A stretch of 64,000 bases of DNA from Vibrio tritonius (GCF_001547935.1 NZ_AP014635.1:3162001-3226000), one strand, 5' to 3'; shown: positions 50,413 through 58,967, numbered from the stretch's first letter. Numbers and translations: made by a program. The notes: generated by a model not told the origin, from the letters alone.

Positions 50413-51420
50413 ATGAAACGCGAATTGGCAATGGCTTTTTCTCGAGTCACCGAAGGTGCTGCATTAGCAGGATATAAATGGCTTGGTCGTGGAGATAAAA
50501 ATGCAGCAGACGGTGCGGCAGTGGAAGTAATGCGCACCTTACTTAACAAAACTGAAATTGCGGGTGAAATTGTCATCGGCGAAGGCGAAATTGATGAAGC
50601 GCCTATGTTGTATATTGGAGAAGAAGTAGGTATCGGTGGTGATGCCGTCGATATCGCGGTAGATCCCATCGAAGGCACTCGAATGACCGCAATGGGGCAA
50701 TCTAATGCGCTAGCGGTATTAGCCGCTGGTGAAAAAGGCAGTTTCCTTAAAGCGCCTGACATGTACATGGAAAAATTGGTTGTAGGCCCTGAAGCAAAAG
50801 GTTGTATTGATCTCAATAAACCACTAGAAGAAAACCTAACTAACGTGGCAACTGCACTGGGCAAAACCTTATCTGAATTGGTTGTGATCACTCTTGCTAA
50901 ACCTCGTCACGATAATGTGATAGCAGAAATGCAAAAAATGGGGGTGCGAGTGTTTGCGGTGCCAGATGGTGACGTTGCTGCATCAATCCTGACGTGTATG
51001 CCAGATAGCGAAGTAGACATGATGTATTGCATTGGTGGCGCACCGGAAGGCGTAGTATCAGCTGCAGTGATTCGTGCTCTCGATGGTGATATGCAAGGTC
51101 GCTTACTGCCACGTCACGAAGTGAAAGGTGAAACCGAAGATAATCGTATCTGGGGTGCTAAAGAGTTAAAACGCTGCGCAGAAATGGGCGTGGAAGCGAA
51201 TAAGGTACTTAAACTTGAAGATATGGTACGTAGTGATAATGTCATTTTTGCTGCAACCGGAATCACCAAAGGCGATTTGCTAGACGGAATTACTCGCAAA
51301 GGTAATATCGCAACCACCGAAACACTGCTGATTCGTGGTCGTTGCCGTACGATTCGCCGTATCAAGTCAATTCACTACTTGGAACGTAAAGACGCAGATG
51401 TACGTGATATTATTCTGTAA
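50413..51420 (+). CDS. glpX: Fructose-1,6-bisphosphatase class II
   Basis: Gluconeogenic phosphatase with the lithium-sensitive inositol-monophosphatase fold. The metal motif GEGEIDEAPML and VDPIEGTRMTA are plain, followed by IGGAPEG. The ATG at 50413 has GGAG 6 nt upstream and starts MKRELAMAFSRVTE like E. coli GlpX, 335 aa; the 62 residues before it in the open frame are unconserved. The opposing glycolytic gene pfkA lies next to it, facing it across one terminator. Confidence 0.95.
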   Translation: MKRELAMAFSRVTEGAALAGYKWLGRGDKNAADGAAVEVMRTLLNKTEIAGEIVIGEGEIDEAPMLYIGEEVGIGGDAVDIAVDPIEGTRMTAMGQSNALAVLAAGEKGSFLKAPDMYMEKLVVGPEAKGCIDLNKPLEENLTNVATALGKTLSELVVITLAKPRHDNVIAEMQKMGVRVFAVPDGDVAASILTCMPDSEVDMMYCIGGAPEGVVSAAVIRALDGDMQGRLLPRHEVKGETEDNRIWGAKELKRCAEMGVEANKVLKLEDMVRSDNVIFAATGITKGDLLDGITRKGNIATTETLLIRGRCRTIRRIKSIHYLERKDADVRDIIL

Positions 51421-51454
51421 ATCAAACTTGCGTTAAGCCTGACAAGAAAGATAC

Positions 51455-51485
51455 AAAAAGACCGCGATATTCGCGGTCTTTTTTT
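51455..51485. terminator. Bidirectional terminator between glpX and pfkA
   Basis: AAAAAGACCGCGA with TCGCGGTCTTTTT (51455-51467, 51471-51483), loop TAT. Confidence 0.95.
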
Positions 51486-51504
51486 GTCCATCAACAAGAG
51501 ATGC

Positions 51505-52467
51505 TTAGAACAACTCTTCAGCAACTTTGTAGAGATCTTTACGCACTGGACGACGCATATTTTCAATCGCATCGATAATGTCGTGATGAACCAGTTGCTC
51601 TTGTTGGATACCAACACAACGACCGCCTTGACCTTCAAGAAGAAGGTGCACAGCATAGTTACCCATGCGAGAAGCAAGTACACGGTCAAATGCTGTAGGT
51701 ACACCACCACGTTGGATGTGACCTAAAACAGTAGCGCGAGTTTCACGACCTGTCGCCGTTTCGATCTCTTTTGCCAATTTATTGGCATCCATCATTAACT
51801 CAGTCAGCGCGATAATAGCGTGTTTCTTACCTTTCTTAATACCATCTTGAAGGTTAGAAATTAGCTGTTCTTTATTCAATCCAGTTTCAGGAGAAATAAT
51901 GTATTCACAGCCACCTGCAACAGCCGCCATTAAGGTCAAATCACCACAGTGACGACCCATGATTTCTACGATTGAGATACGTTGGTGTGAAGAAGACGTG
52001 TCACGTAGACGGTCAATCGCTTCGATAACAGTATTCAGTGCGGTGTAGTAACCGATGGTGTAATCAGTACCGGCGATATCATTGTCGATAGTGCCAGGAA
52101 GACCAATACAAGGGTAACCCATTTCAGTCAGTTTTTTAGCACCCATGTAAGAACCGTCACCGCCGATAACCACTAACGCATCGATACCGTGTTTTTTCAG
52201 GTTATCGATCGCTTTTGCACGAACGGCTTCTTCTTTAAATTCTGGGAAACGAGCAGAGCCTAGGAAAGTACCACCACGGTTAATCACATCAGAAACACTT
52301 GAACGATCAAGTTTTTCAATGCGGTCTTCATAAAGACCTAAATAACCATCATAGATACCATACACTTCTAGGTCTGCACCAAGAGCTGTACGAACCACGC
52401 CGCGTATCGCAGCATTCATGCCAGGTGCGTCACCGCCGCTGGTCAAAACCCCGATCTTTTTAATCAT
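51505..52467 (-). CDS. pfkA: 6-phosphofructokinase, ATP-dependent
   Basis: Phosphorylates fructose 6-phosphate in glycolysis. The ATP-site [26 protein letters not shown], the catalytic [15 protein letters not shown] and MGRHCGDL are present. The ATG at 52467 gives [10 protein letters not shown] and 320 aa, the E. coli length; GAGG sits 6 nt upstream. The GTG at 52473 leaves no room for a ribosome site. Downstream of fieF in the same direction but 234 nt away, so it probably has its own promoter. Confidence 0.97.
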   Translation of the reverse strand: MIKKIGVLTSGGDAPGMNAAIRGVVRTALGADLEVYGIYDGYLGLYEDRIEKLDRSSVSDVINRGGTFLGSARFPEFKEEAVRAKAIDNLKKHGIDALVVIGGDGSYMGAKKLTEMGYPCIGLPGTIDNDIAGTDYTIGYYTALNTVIEAIDRLRDTSSSHQRISIVEIMGRHCGDLTLMAAVAGGCEYIISPETGLNKEQLISNLQDGIKKGKKHAIIALTELMMDANKLAKEIETATGRETRATVLGHIQRGGVPTAFDRVLASRMGNYAVHLLLEGQGGRCVGIQQEQLVHHDIIDAIENMRRPVRKDLYKVAEELF

Positions 52468-52701
52468 GCTCACCCTCTATATTTTGGGAACCCATTCATC
52501 TATTTTTACGCCAAGAGACAACAAGTTACCCCTTAGCAAAATCTTTTTATTGTTGTTGTATGTTACCTGTACTAAACAGGATTACTACCGTTATTTACTT
52601 ATTTACGGCAAGTTTTCTTAATGAGTAAGAGTATGCCACTCTCATCATCGTGTTGTGTTGATTCATGTCAGAATAGTCGTTGTATTGTGTAAGATGCCCG
52701 G

Positions 52702-53622
52702 CTAAACCTCATACGGACTTTGAGCTTTTTGCTTTCTTTCTGGTCCAAAAATCACCGAATAAGGATCTTGGTGAATTAACACATCCGCACCAGGAAACGC
52801 CTTACGCAACTTGGCTTCTACCATATCAGAAAGATTGTGCGCATCAATAAGTGGCATCTTATCTTCCAATTCAAGGTGGAGCTGAATAAAGCGGATAGGT
52901 CCAGACATTCGGGTGCGAAGTTGATGCACCCCCATAATGCCTTTTACTGACATGGCAATTTCAAGGATTTGTTGATTTTCTTCTTCAGGAAGTGAGCGAT
53001 CAAGTAAGGTTTGAATCGCATCATGCACCATTCGCACAGCGCTGTAGAGAATATAGATCCCGATACCAACCGCAAAAATGGCATCCGCTTGCGTAAACCC
53101 AAACCAACTTAATCCTAATGCGATGGTAATCGCAATGTTCATATAAAGGTCAGTTTGATAATGCAACGAATCAGCAGCAATGGCTTGGCTACCGGTTTTT
53201 TTGACCACATGCCTTTGGAACATCACCAACATTAGAGTGATGACGATCGCGAATAAGCTAACATAAACACCCAATTCAGGAGCATGCAATGCCTGAGGCC
53301 GGAAGTAACGATCAATACCGTTCAAAATCAAAAACACCGCAGATCCAGAAATAAACATGGCCTGGGCTAAAGCCGCCAATGATTCCGCCTTGCCATGCCC
53401 AAAGGTATGCTCTTTATCTGCTGGCTGTAGTGAATATTTTAGTACCACTAGATTCACAATCGAGGCAGCAATGTCGATCATCGAGTCGATAAGTGAGGCT
53501 AATAAACTGACCGAGCCAGTTAACCACCAAATCACCAGTTTCACCACTAGCAACAAACTGGCAACGCAGGTTGCAAGCCATGCAGCAGTAGTGACAAGAC
53601 GTTCGTATTCTTTTTTCATCAT
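52702..53622 (-). CDS. fieF: Cation diffusion facilitator, ferrous-iron/zinc efflux pump FieF (YiiP)
   Basis: Six-helix inner-membrane antiporter exporting divalent metals for protons, with a cytoplasmic metal-sensing C-terminal domain. The transport-site residues are visible as DSMID in helix 2 and HYQTD in helix 5, the DDHD set of YiiP. A histidine-rich loop HTFGHGKAE follows helix 3. The 306 aa length is slightly above E. coli (300). It is next to cpx genes, as in E. coli, where fieF lies between cpxP and pfkA. Confidence 0.94.
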   Translation of the reverse strand: MMKKEYERLVTTAAWLATCVASLLLVVKLVIWWLTGSVSLLASLIDSMIDIAASIVNLVVLKYSLQPADKEHTFGHGKAESLAALAQAMFISGSAVFLILNGIDRYFRPQALHAPELGVYVSLFAIVITLMLVMFQRHVVKKTGSQAIAADSLHYQTDLYMNIAITIALGLSWFGFTQADAIFAVGIGIYILYSAVRMVHDAIQTLLDRSLPEEENQQILEIAMSVKGIMGVHQLRTRMSGPIRFIQLHLELEDKMPLIDAHNLSDMVEAKLRKAFPGADVLIHQDPYSVIFGPERKQKAQSPYEV

Positions 53623-53704
53623 GACATTCCAACTAACACAATGAATTAATTATACAAAACGCTCTGGATTTGTTCGAATAATGTTCTGTTATTTCTACTT
53701 TATA

Positions 53705-53810
53705 TATACCAATGACGTTGAAAGGGAATGACCATTCCTGCCGTCATTGAGCTTGACCTGTGCTCGTTGATGAAGCTCTGAAGTCTGCATCTTGAGGTCA
53801 TTTGGGTATA
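53705..53810. repeat. Short (106-bp) copy of the TATACCCAA palindromic repeat
   Basis: Begins TATACCAATGACGTTG and ends GTCATTTGGGTATA, its ends being inverted repeats of one another. It matches the right-hand 100 bp of the copy at 58702-58967 with only a few changes, including the internal GGGAATGACCATTCC hairpin and the GTTGATGAAGCTCTGAAG stretch. It lies between fieF and cpxP, just past the cpxP terminator. Confidence 0.85.
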
Positions 53811-53821
53811 AAGCCATAAAC

Positions 53822-53845
53822 AAAAAAAGCAGCCGAAGCTGCTTT
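53822..53845 (-). terminator. cpxP terminator
   Basis: AAAGCAGC (53826-53833), loop CGAA, GCTGCTTT (53838-53845). On the minus strand the stem is followed by TTTT. Confidence 0.9.
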
Positions 53846-53860
53846 GTACGCGAGATGAGA

Positions 53861-54415
53861 TTATGGTTGCTCTGGCATAGGCATCTCACCACGTGGACCG
53901 TGTTCACCATCTGGCCGACCTTTAAAACCTGGACCTTTCATGCCTGGACCTTTCATGCCTGGACCTTTCATACATTGAGACATGCGATATTTTTGCAGCA
54001 GCTCAAATTGGCCTTTCTGCTCAGGAGTCAAGATGGCCATCAAATCGTGGCGTTTTTGCATCATTTCTACGCGGCGCTGAACCTGCAAATTCACCAATTT
54101 CTGCGCCAATTGAGTCGCTTTAGCTTGGTCAAAATCTTTGGCTAGCACAATAGATTGCTCTTCTTCATGAAGTGCTTTCATCTCTTCGCGCATCGCTTTA
54201 TGTTCTTTCTTATGAAGCTCTTTTAGCTGTTCAGTCTGCCGCTTTGATAGATTAAGCTGCTGCAGAATGCTTTGCTCTCCATCAGGACCACAAACACCTC
54301 CTGGAGTGCGATCTCCTTTGGGCCCCTGAGGGCCACCGGCTGCAAATGCACCGGAGGCTGCCATGGTCAGAGGAAGTACTACTGCGGCTAACAGCACTTT
54401 TTTTGCCATATTCAT
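53861..54415 (-). CDS. cpxP: CpxP/Spy-family periplasmic stress protein
   Basis: Periplasmic helical protein that senses misfolded proteins and dampens the Cpx response. An N-terminal signal peptide (KKVLLAAVVLPLTMAASGAFA, cleaved about residue 25) is followed by long charged helices. Two LTxxQ-like motifs are LSKRQ and LTPEQ, the family hallmark. The C terminus contains a 15-bp repeat in DNA giving GPGMK repeats and ends in a Gly/Pro-rich tail not typical of E. coli CpxP. AGGAT is 6-7 nt before the ATG at 54415. It is divergent from cpxR, with a perfect CpxR box between them, so the assignment as cpxP rather than spy is well supported by context. Confidence 0.88.
   Translation of the reverse strand: MNMAKKVLLAAVVLPLTMAASGAFAAGGPQGPKGDRTPGGVCGPDGEQSILQQLNLSKRQTEQLKELHKKEHKAMREEMKALHEEEQSIVLAKDFDQAKATQLAQKLVNLQVQRRVEMMQKRHDLMAILTPEQKGQFELLQKYRMSQCMKGPGMKGPGMKGPGFKGRPDGEHGPRGEMPMPEQP
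53928..53972. repeat. Three tandem 15-bp units inside cpxP
   Basis: The unit CCTGGACCTTTCATG occurs at 53928, 53943 and 53958 (last base varies in the third). On the coding strand it encodes KGPGM-type pentapeptides. Such units could slip and alter the tail length. Confidence 0.9.
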
Positions 54416-54506
54416 TTGCTAATCCTTCTATTCTTCGACTTAAAAGCTGTGTGACAGCGCTCCATTTCAGAATACTTATCTGGCGGTCAAACGACGTATA
54501 GCAGGA

Positions 54507-54521
54507 GTAAATCAACGTAAA
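54507..54521. promoter_or_regulatory. CpxR box between cpxP and cpxR
   Basis: GTAAA-TCAAC-GTAAA is an exact match to the CpxR consensus GTAAA-N5-GTAAA. It is 92 nt from the cpxP start and 76 nt from the cpxR start, so it could activate one or both. Confidence 0.85.
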
Positions 54522-54596
54522 GAGTGATATTGTCAGTAAATTATCATTCCAAGCCACGGTAAAATGTTATCAAGTGTTCATTCAAGTGAGATGGTT

Positions 54597-55283
54597 ATGG
54601 CGCATATATTAGTCATTGATGACGATGTAGAATTAACAGGTTTACTCAAAGAAGTACTGAGTTACGAAGGGTTCTTGGTTTCAGAAGCCAATGATGGTGA
54701 AGCAGGCCTAGAAGCAGTGAATGACTCTATCGATCTTATTTTGCTCGATGTCATGATGCCCCACCTTAATGGCATGGAAACACTGAAAAAACTTCGTGAA
54801 CATTGGTCAACACCAGTACTAATGCTAACAGCCAAAGGTGAAGAAATTGATCGCGTTATCGGGTTAGAACTCGGAGCTGACGACTATTTACCTAAACCAT
54901 TTAGTGACCGTGAGTTGCTTGCTCGTATTCGAGCTATTTTGCGTCGCACTCAACCTCAACATACGCAAAAAGCATCGGATATGCTTGAGTGTCAAGACAT
55001 TCAAGTTTATCCAGGCAAGCAAGAAGCGTATTGCCAAGGTAACTTACTTGATTTAACAACGACTGAATTCGCATTACTCAGTCATTTCGTCCAACACCCA
55101 GGCCAAACCTTAACTAAAGAAACCTTGAGTCTGGATGTTCTAGGTAAACACCTTGCTGCATTTGATCGTGCGATTGATATGCACGTCTCTAACCTACGGA
55201 AAAAGTTGCCTGAACGAGCCGATGGCAAGTCTCGCATTAAAACCTTACGTGGACGCGGTTACCTAATGGTGCTGGAGGATTAA
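54597..55283 (+). CDS. cpxR: Envelope-stress response regulator CpxR
   Basis: OmpR-family response regulator. The receiver domain has acidic residues D8-D10, the phosphorylated D51 in LLDVMMP and the lysine in LPKPF; the C-terminal winged helix includes DMHVSNLRKKL and RIKTLRGRGYLM. The ATG at 54597 gives MAHILVIDDD (228 aa) and fits the ribosome spacing better than ATGs at 54591 or 54564. It overlaps cpxA by one base (TAATG). Confidence 0.95.
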   Translation: MAHILVIDDDVELTGLLKEVLSYEGFLVSEANDGEAGLEAVNDSIDLILLDVMMPHLNGMETLKKLREHWSTPVLMLTAKGEEIDRVIGLELGADDYLPKPFSDRELLARIRAILRRTQPQHTQKASDMLECQDIQVYPGKQEAYCQGNLLDLTTTEFALLSHFVQHPGQTLTKETLSLDVLGKHLAAFDRAIDMHVSNLRKKLPERADGKSRIKTLRGRGYLMVLED

Positions 55284-56671
55284 TGACGCTACCGAAGCTA
55301 AATAGTTTATACGGACGTATTTTTGCTATTTTTTGGCTTACTCTAGCGATCATCGTTGTGGGCGTGGTCATTTTCCCCAATATGGATCCGAGAAAATCCC
55401 GCCACATTCCCCCCGAAATGTTCCAGCATATGATCGACTCGCGCGATATGCTGATGGGGCGTTTTAGTGACGTTGACGATCTCAACTGGATTTTGCATCA
55501 GATGCGTGAAAGGCCAGGACCTCGTGGCCCACGAGATAAGCATCGTCCCGATTTTTTTATCACTACTCTGGACGGCAACATTCTGTCTCCCCAAATTCGT
55601 CCCGAATTTAAATACCGAGCCCTAAAAAACTTTACTTCCATTGCCGAGTTTTCAGAAAAACCTCAGCAAAAGGCATATGGCAAGTATCAAATCGCGGGAC
55701 CATTTCCAATTATTTTAGCCAAACAGCAACTCCTACTGTTTGTCGGTGTCGATTTCGAAGGACCGCCGCCATTTTTAATTCAATTATTTGACCACCCATT
55801 GCAACTCCTACTGCTGGTTATGGTTGTGAGCACCCCATTTTTACTCTGGCTGGCGTGGGCGTTAAGTCAGCCAGCGCAACGTTTTGCCAAAGCAGCGGAT
55901 CGGGTGGCCCAAGGTAACTTCGTTGTTGACCCCGAATTAGAGAAAGGACCTTCCGAGTTTCGTTCTGCTGGGCACAGCTTTAACCAGATGGTTGGCGCTG
56001 TTAATGCCATGATTTCAGGGCAACAACGTTTGTTGTCAGATATTTCACATGAATTGCGCTCCCCGCTCACTCGCTTGCGTATGGCAACTGGCTTAGCGGC
56101 CCGAAAACAGGGAGAGAGTGTTGAGTTAGAACGTATCGATACCGAAGCTCAGCGTCTTGAACAGATGATCGGTGAACTTCTAGAGCTATCTCGCATGCAA
56201 ACCGACAGCCACATGAGTCGAGAAGTTCAACCACTGAGCAGCTTATGGGAAGAGCTATTAAGTGATGCTCAATTTGAAGCAGAGCAATTAAACAAAGTAC
56301 TTCGCTATGACGATATTCCAGACGTACGCATATCGGGCAATCCGAAACTGCTCATGAGTGCACTGGAAAACATCGTTCGTAATGCCATTAAATATGGCAA
56401 AGATGTGGTCGATGTGGCTTTTGTCGTCAATCAGCAAAAGCTCATGGTGACTGTCCAAGATAATGGTGAAGGTGTACCTGATAGTGAATTGGAGCAAATT
56501 TTCCGCCCCTTCTATCGTGTATCGACTGCGCGTGATCGTTCTACGGGCGGCACTGGGCTAGGTTTAGCCATTACAGAAAGCGCTATTCGTCAGCACAGCG
56601 GTTCCATCAAAGCGAGCCGAAGTAGCCTAGGTGGATTACAGGTTCAGTTCACTTTACCCCTACAAGGTTAA
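55283..56671 (+). CDS. cpxA: Envelope-stress sensor histidine kinase CpxA
   Basis: Two-helix inner-membrane sensor kinase: TM1 about 12-32, a periplasmic domain of about 135 residues, TM2 about 167-190, then HAMP, HisKA with the phospho-acceptor H256 in SDISHELRSPLTRLR, and an ATPase domain with N-box IVRNAIKYG and G boxes DNGEGVPD and GGTGLGLAI. The 462 aa length matches E. coli CpxA (457). It partners CpxR; CpxP would restrain it. Confidence 0.95.
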   Translation: MTLPKLNSLYGRIFAIFWLTLAIIVVGVVIFPNMDPRKSRHIPPEMFQHMIDSRDMLMGRFSDVDDLNWILHQMRERPGPRGPRDKHRPDFFITTLDGNILSPQIRPEFKYRALKNFTSIAEFSEKPQQKAYGKYQIAGPFPIILAKQQLLLFVGVDFEGPPPFLIQLFDHPLQLLLLVMVVSTPFLLWLAWALSQPAQRFAKAADRVAQGNFVVDPELEKGPSEFRSAGHSFNQMVGAVNAMISGQQRLLSDISHELRSPLTRLRMATGLAARKQGESVELERIDTEAQRLEQMIGELLELSRMQTDSHMSREVQPLSSLWEELLSDAQFEAEQLNKVLRYDDIPDVRISGNPKLLMSALENIVRNAIKYGKDVVDVAFVVNQQKLMVTVQDNGEGVPDSELEQIFRPFYRVSTARDRSTGGTGLGLAITESAIRQHSGSIKASRSSLGGLQVQFTLPLQG

Positions 56672-56692
56672 AAACCACACAAAGAACAAGTT

Positions 56693-56711
56693 GATAATGA
56701 GAATGATTAGC
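56693..56711. promoter_or_regulatory. Fur-box-like site upstream of sodA
   Basis: Sixteen of 19 positions match the Fur consensus (GATAATGA-GAATGATTAGC). It lies about 35 nt before the sodA start and suggests repression by iron-loaded Fur, as known for manganese SOD genes. Confidence 0.7.
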
Positions 56712-56745
56712 AATAACATATTCCTACTCAAAAGGAGGATACGTT

Positions 56746-57357
56746 ATGTCTCATACATTCCCAGAATTACCTTATGCATACGATGCGCTTGAACCTTACA
56801 TCGATGCAAAAACCATGGAAGTTCACTATAGCAAGCACCATCGTACTTATTTCGATAAATTTATCGCTGCAGTGAAAGGTACAAAACAAGAAGAACAATC
56901 GATTGAAGAGATTTTCAGCCAAATCTCTTCTCTTTCTCCGGCCATTCGTAATAATGGCGGTGGTTACTTCAACCATATCGTTTATTGGAACTGCATGAGT
57001 CCAAACGGTGGTGGTGAACCCAAAGGGGAACTATCCCAAGCAATCAACAACAAATTTGGCAACTTTGCAGCATTCCAAGAGGCCTTTGCTCAAGCGGCCA
57101 TCAATACATTTGGTTCTGGTTTTGCTTGGCTAATTGTCAAAGATGGTGAGATTGAAATTACGTCCACCAGCAACCAAGACAATCCACTAATGGATGTTGC
57201 TCAAGTGAAAGGTGAACCTATCCTCGCTCTCGATGTGTGGGAGCACGCTTACTACATCAGCTACCAAAACCGCCGCCCTGAATATATCAATGCGTGGTGG
57301 AACGTGGTGAATTGGGATGCCGTTGAACAAAACTATCAAAATGCGCTGTCCGCTTAA
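56746..57357 (+). CDS. sodA: Superoxide dismutase, Fe/Mn family
   Basis: Cytoplasmic dismutation of superoxide. Metal ligands H27, the His of YFNHIVYW, and Asp and His in DVWEHAYY are all present. Metal choice cannot be read with certainty: the segment [11 protein letters not shown] differs from the usual GGHANHSLFW of MnSOD. The Fur-box-like site argues for the Mn-type, as FeSOD genes are usually not Fur-repressed directly. The 203 aa length is standard. A strong AAGGAGG precedes the ATG. It lies behind cpxA but with its own control site. Confidence 0.92.
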   Translation: MSHTFPELPYAYDALEPYIDAKTMEVHYSKHHRTYFDKFIAAVKGTKQEEQSIEEIFSQISSLSPAIRNNGGGYFNHIVYWNCMSPNGGGEPKGELSQAINNKFGNFAAFQEAFAQAAINTFGSGFAWLIVKDGEIEITSTSNQDNPLMDVAQVKGEPILALDVWEHAYYISYQNRRPEYINAWWNVVNWDAVEQNYQNALSA

Positions 57358-57380
57358 TCAAGCTTAAGCACCTAATATTT

Positions 57381-57422
57381 ATGGCTACGTTGCTTAACAG
57401 TAGCCATATTCACCCCCCCCCC
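57381..57422 (+). terminator. Hairpin after sodA followed by a run of ten C
   Basis: ATGGCTAC (57381-57388) pairs with GTAGCCAT (57400-57407). A few bases later comes a pure C10 tract (57413-57422) rather than a T run. It may end sodA transcription weakly. Confidence 0.5.
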
Positions 57423-57444
57423 ACAGCATTACTCAATTCCGTTA

Positions 57445-57531
57445 TAGAGTGAGTATTCCGTTCGTTAATGAACTTGACCTGCGCTGGTTGATGAAGCTCT
57501 GAATCCTGCACCTTAAGGCCATTTGGGTATA
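57445..57531. repeat. Degenerate copy of the TATACCCAA palindromic repeat
   Basis: Shares with the other copies ACTTGACCTG, GGTTGATGAAGCTCTGAA and the end ATTTGGGTATA, but has several changes elsewhere and no recognisable left end. It ends about 35 nt before trmL, so trmL transcription probably starts in or beside it. Confidence 0.75.
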
Positions 57532-57565
57532 TAATCCGTCACCTGAATTAAGAAGGATGTGGATT

Positions 57566-58042
57566 ATGTTTGAAATTGCGCTGTACGAACCTGAAATCGC
57601 CCCCAATACGGGTAACATTATTCGCCTGTGTGCTAACTGTGGAGCCACTCTTCATTTAATCGAGCCACTTGGGTTTGACTTAGAAGAAAAGAAAGTTCGC
57701 CGTGCAGGATTGGACTATCACGACCTTACCCGCGTGACTCGTCATAAAAACTATCAAGCATTTCTTGATTTTCTAGCAACAGAACGTCAGCAATATCGAA
57801 TCTTCCCTTGTACGACCAAAACCACAGGTCATCACGTTGACCCTCAATATCAAGAAGGTGATATTTTGTTGTTTGGTCCAGAAACTCGTGGGCTACCAAA
57901 AGAAATCATTGATAGCATGCCAATGGAACAACGGATTCGAATTCCTATGATGCCGGATGCTCGTAGCCTTAACCTATCAAATTCGGTAGCGATTATCGCG
58001 TATGAAGTGTGGCGTCAGCTAGGCTTTAATGGTGGGTTGTAA
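57566..58042 (+). CDS. trmL: tRNA (cytidine/uridine-2'-O-)-methyltransferase TrmL
   Basis: SPOUT-type trefoil-knot methyltransferase that modifies the wobble base of leucine tRNAs. The family start [21 protein letters not shown] and the knot motifs FGPETRGLP and [10 protein letters not shown] are plain. The ATG at 57566 gives 158 aa (E. coli 157); the ATG at 57557 would overlap the AAGGA ribosome site. It stands alone between repeats and the fxsA gene. Confidence 0.95.
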   Translation: MFEIALYEPEIAPNTGNIIRLCANCGATLHLIEPLGFDLEEKKVRRAGLDYHDLTRVTRHKNYQAFLDFLATERQQYRIFPCTTKTTGHHVDPQYQEGDILLFGPETRGLPKEIIDSMPMEQRIRIPMMPDARSLNLSNSVAIIAYEVWRQLGFNGGL

Positions 58043-58069
58043 GGCTTCTGTATTTTTCTTACTGTGCAA

Positions 58070-58096
58070 AGTGCCATCTTTTCGATGGCACTATTC
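58070..58096. terminator. Hairpin between trmL and fxsA
   Basis: AGTGCCATC (58070-58078) with GATGGCACT (58084-58092), near the ends of both convergent genes. T content is poor on either side. Confidence 0.55.
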
Positions 58097-58103
58097 ACTT
58101 TTA

Positions 58104-58580
58104 TCAACGCAAGCGATGGTTATCATCATCTTTGCGTTCAAACTCACCATCAAAAGTTCTACCGTCTTGCGAAGAGTGATCAAAAGGCCCACCCTGTGAT
58201 GAATGAAAAGACCCACCCATGGTAGTAAGCGTCATTTTACTCATTAAATAACGAGCCACTTTAGCTCTTGGCACTGGAAGTAATAAAATCATCCCTGTGC
58301 AGTCGGTTAAAAAACCGGGCGTGAGCAATAACAGACCAGCAACGACAAGCACAACCCCTTCAAAAATTTGTTGCGCAGGTAACTCACCTTGCTGCAAGCG
58401 CTGCTGAACACTCATTAAGGTTTGAATCCCTTGGCTACGAACCAAAGAAGCCCCCACAAATGCCGTTAATAATACCAACCCAATGGTTGGCCATACCCCT
58501 AATACGTGCCCCACTTGGATAAACAGACTGATCTCAACAATAGGGACAGCAATAAACAGCAATAAAATAATTGGGAACAC
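58104..58580 (-). CDS. fxsA: FxsA family inner-membrane protein
   Basis: Four hydrophobic helices in the first 130 residues (IVEISLFIQVGHVLGVW and LLLLTPGFLTDCTG are conserved blocks) and a hydrophilic C terminus rich in Gly, Asp and Arg with FDGEFERKDD, as in E. coli FxsA. Overproduced FxsA relieves exclusion of phage T7 by the F plasmid; the normal role is unknown. The frame is open to 58616, but a GTG at 58580 preceded by AAGGAGG gives exactly 158 aa, the E. coli length, and I chose it. In many gammaproteobacteria it neighbours aspA or groES. Confidence 0.88.
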   Translation of the reverse strand: MFPIILLLFIAVPIVEISLFIQVGHVLGVWPTIGLVLLTAFVGASLVRSQGIQTLMSVQQRLQQGELPAQQIFEGVVLVVAGLLLLTPGFLTDCTGMILLLPVPRAKVARYLMSKMTLTTMGGSFHSSQGGPFDHSSQDGRTFDGEFERKDDDNHRLR

Positions 58581-58701
58581 GGTGCCTCCTTGGTTTAGCG
58601 ACTCAACCATAACCACTTAACAAGTTTGGTGCAATCGAGATAAGCCAACTAATGTGTGATCAAGCATGGCAATCTTAAGACTCAAAAGTGCTTGCTCTTT
58701 A

Positions 58702-58967
58702 TATACCCAAGTAACCTCAAGATGCGGTTTCAGCGAGAATGTATTCGCTCTTAGGCAAGGCACTGATTTGAATACATAGTTATTCTACGTAGAAAATCAG
58801 TAACGCAGCATAGGAGCGAATACAACTCGCCCCTTGGGAGCTCATCAACAAGCCCATTTCCGCGCCCAATGACGTTGAAAGGGAATAACCATTCCTTCCG
58901 TAATTGAGCTTGACCTGTGCTCGTTGATGAAGCTCTGAAGTCTGCATCTTGAGGTCATTTGGGTATA
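58702..58967. repeat. Full-length 266-bp palindromic MITE-like repeat
   Basis: Terminal inverted repeats of 24 bp (58702-58725 and 58944-58967) agree at 22 positions. Inside are nested imperfect palindromes: ACTGATTT/AAATCAGT around an AT-rich centre, the GTATTCGCTC/GAGCGAATAC pair and GAGCTCATCAAC answered by GTTGATGAAGCTC. Its right 100 bp nearly equals the copy at 53705-53810. No protein-coding capacity is likely. It fills most of the 463-bp space between fxsA and the diguanylate cyclase gene; the rest shows no gene. Confidence 0.88.

Noticed and set aside
53695..53910. Open frame of 71 codons on the minus strand upstream of fieF
   Set aside because: It runs through the short repeat and the cpxP terminator and into the cpxP coding end; no ribosome site and no protein-like pattern.
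58581..58616. Longer FxsA start
   Set aside because: The GTG at 58580 has a strong AAGGAGG before it and gives the family length; the upstream codons include that ribosome site.
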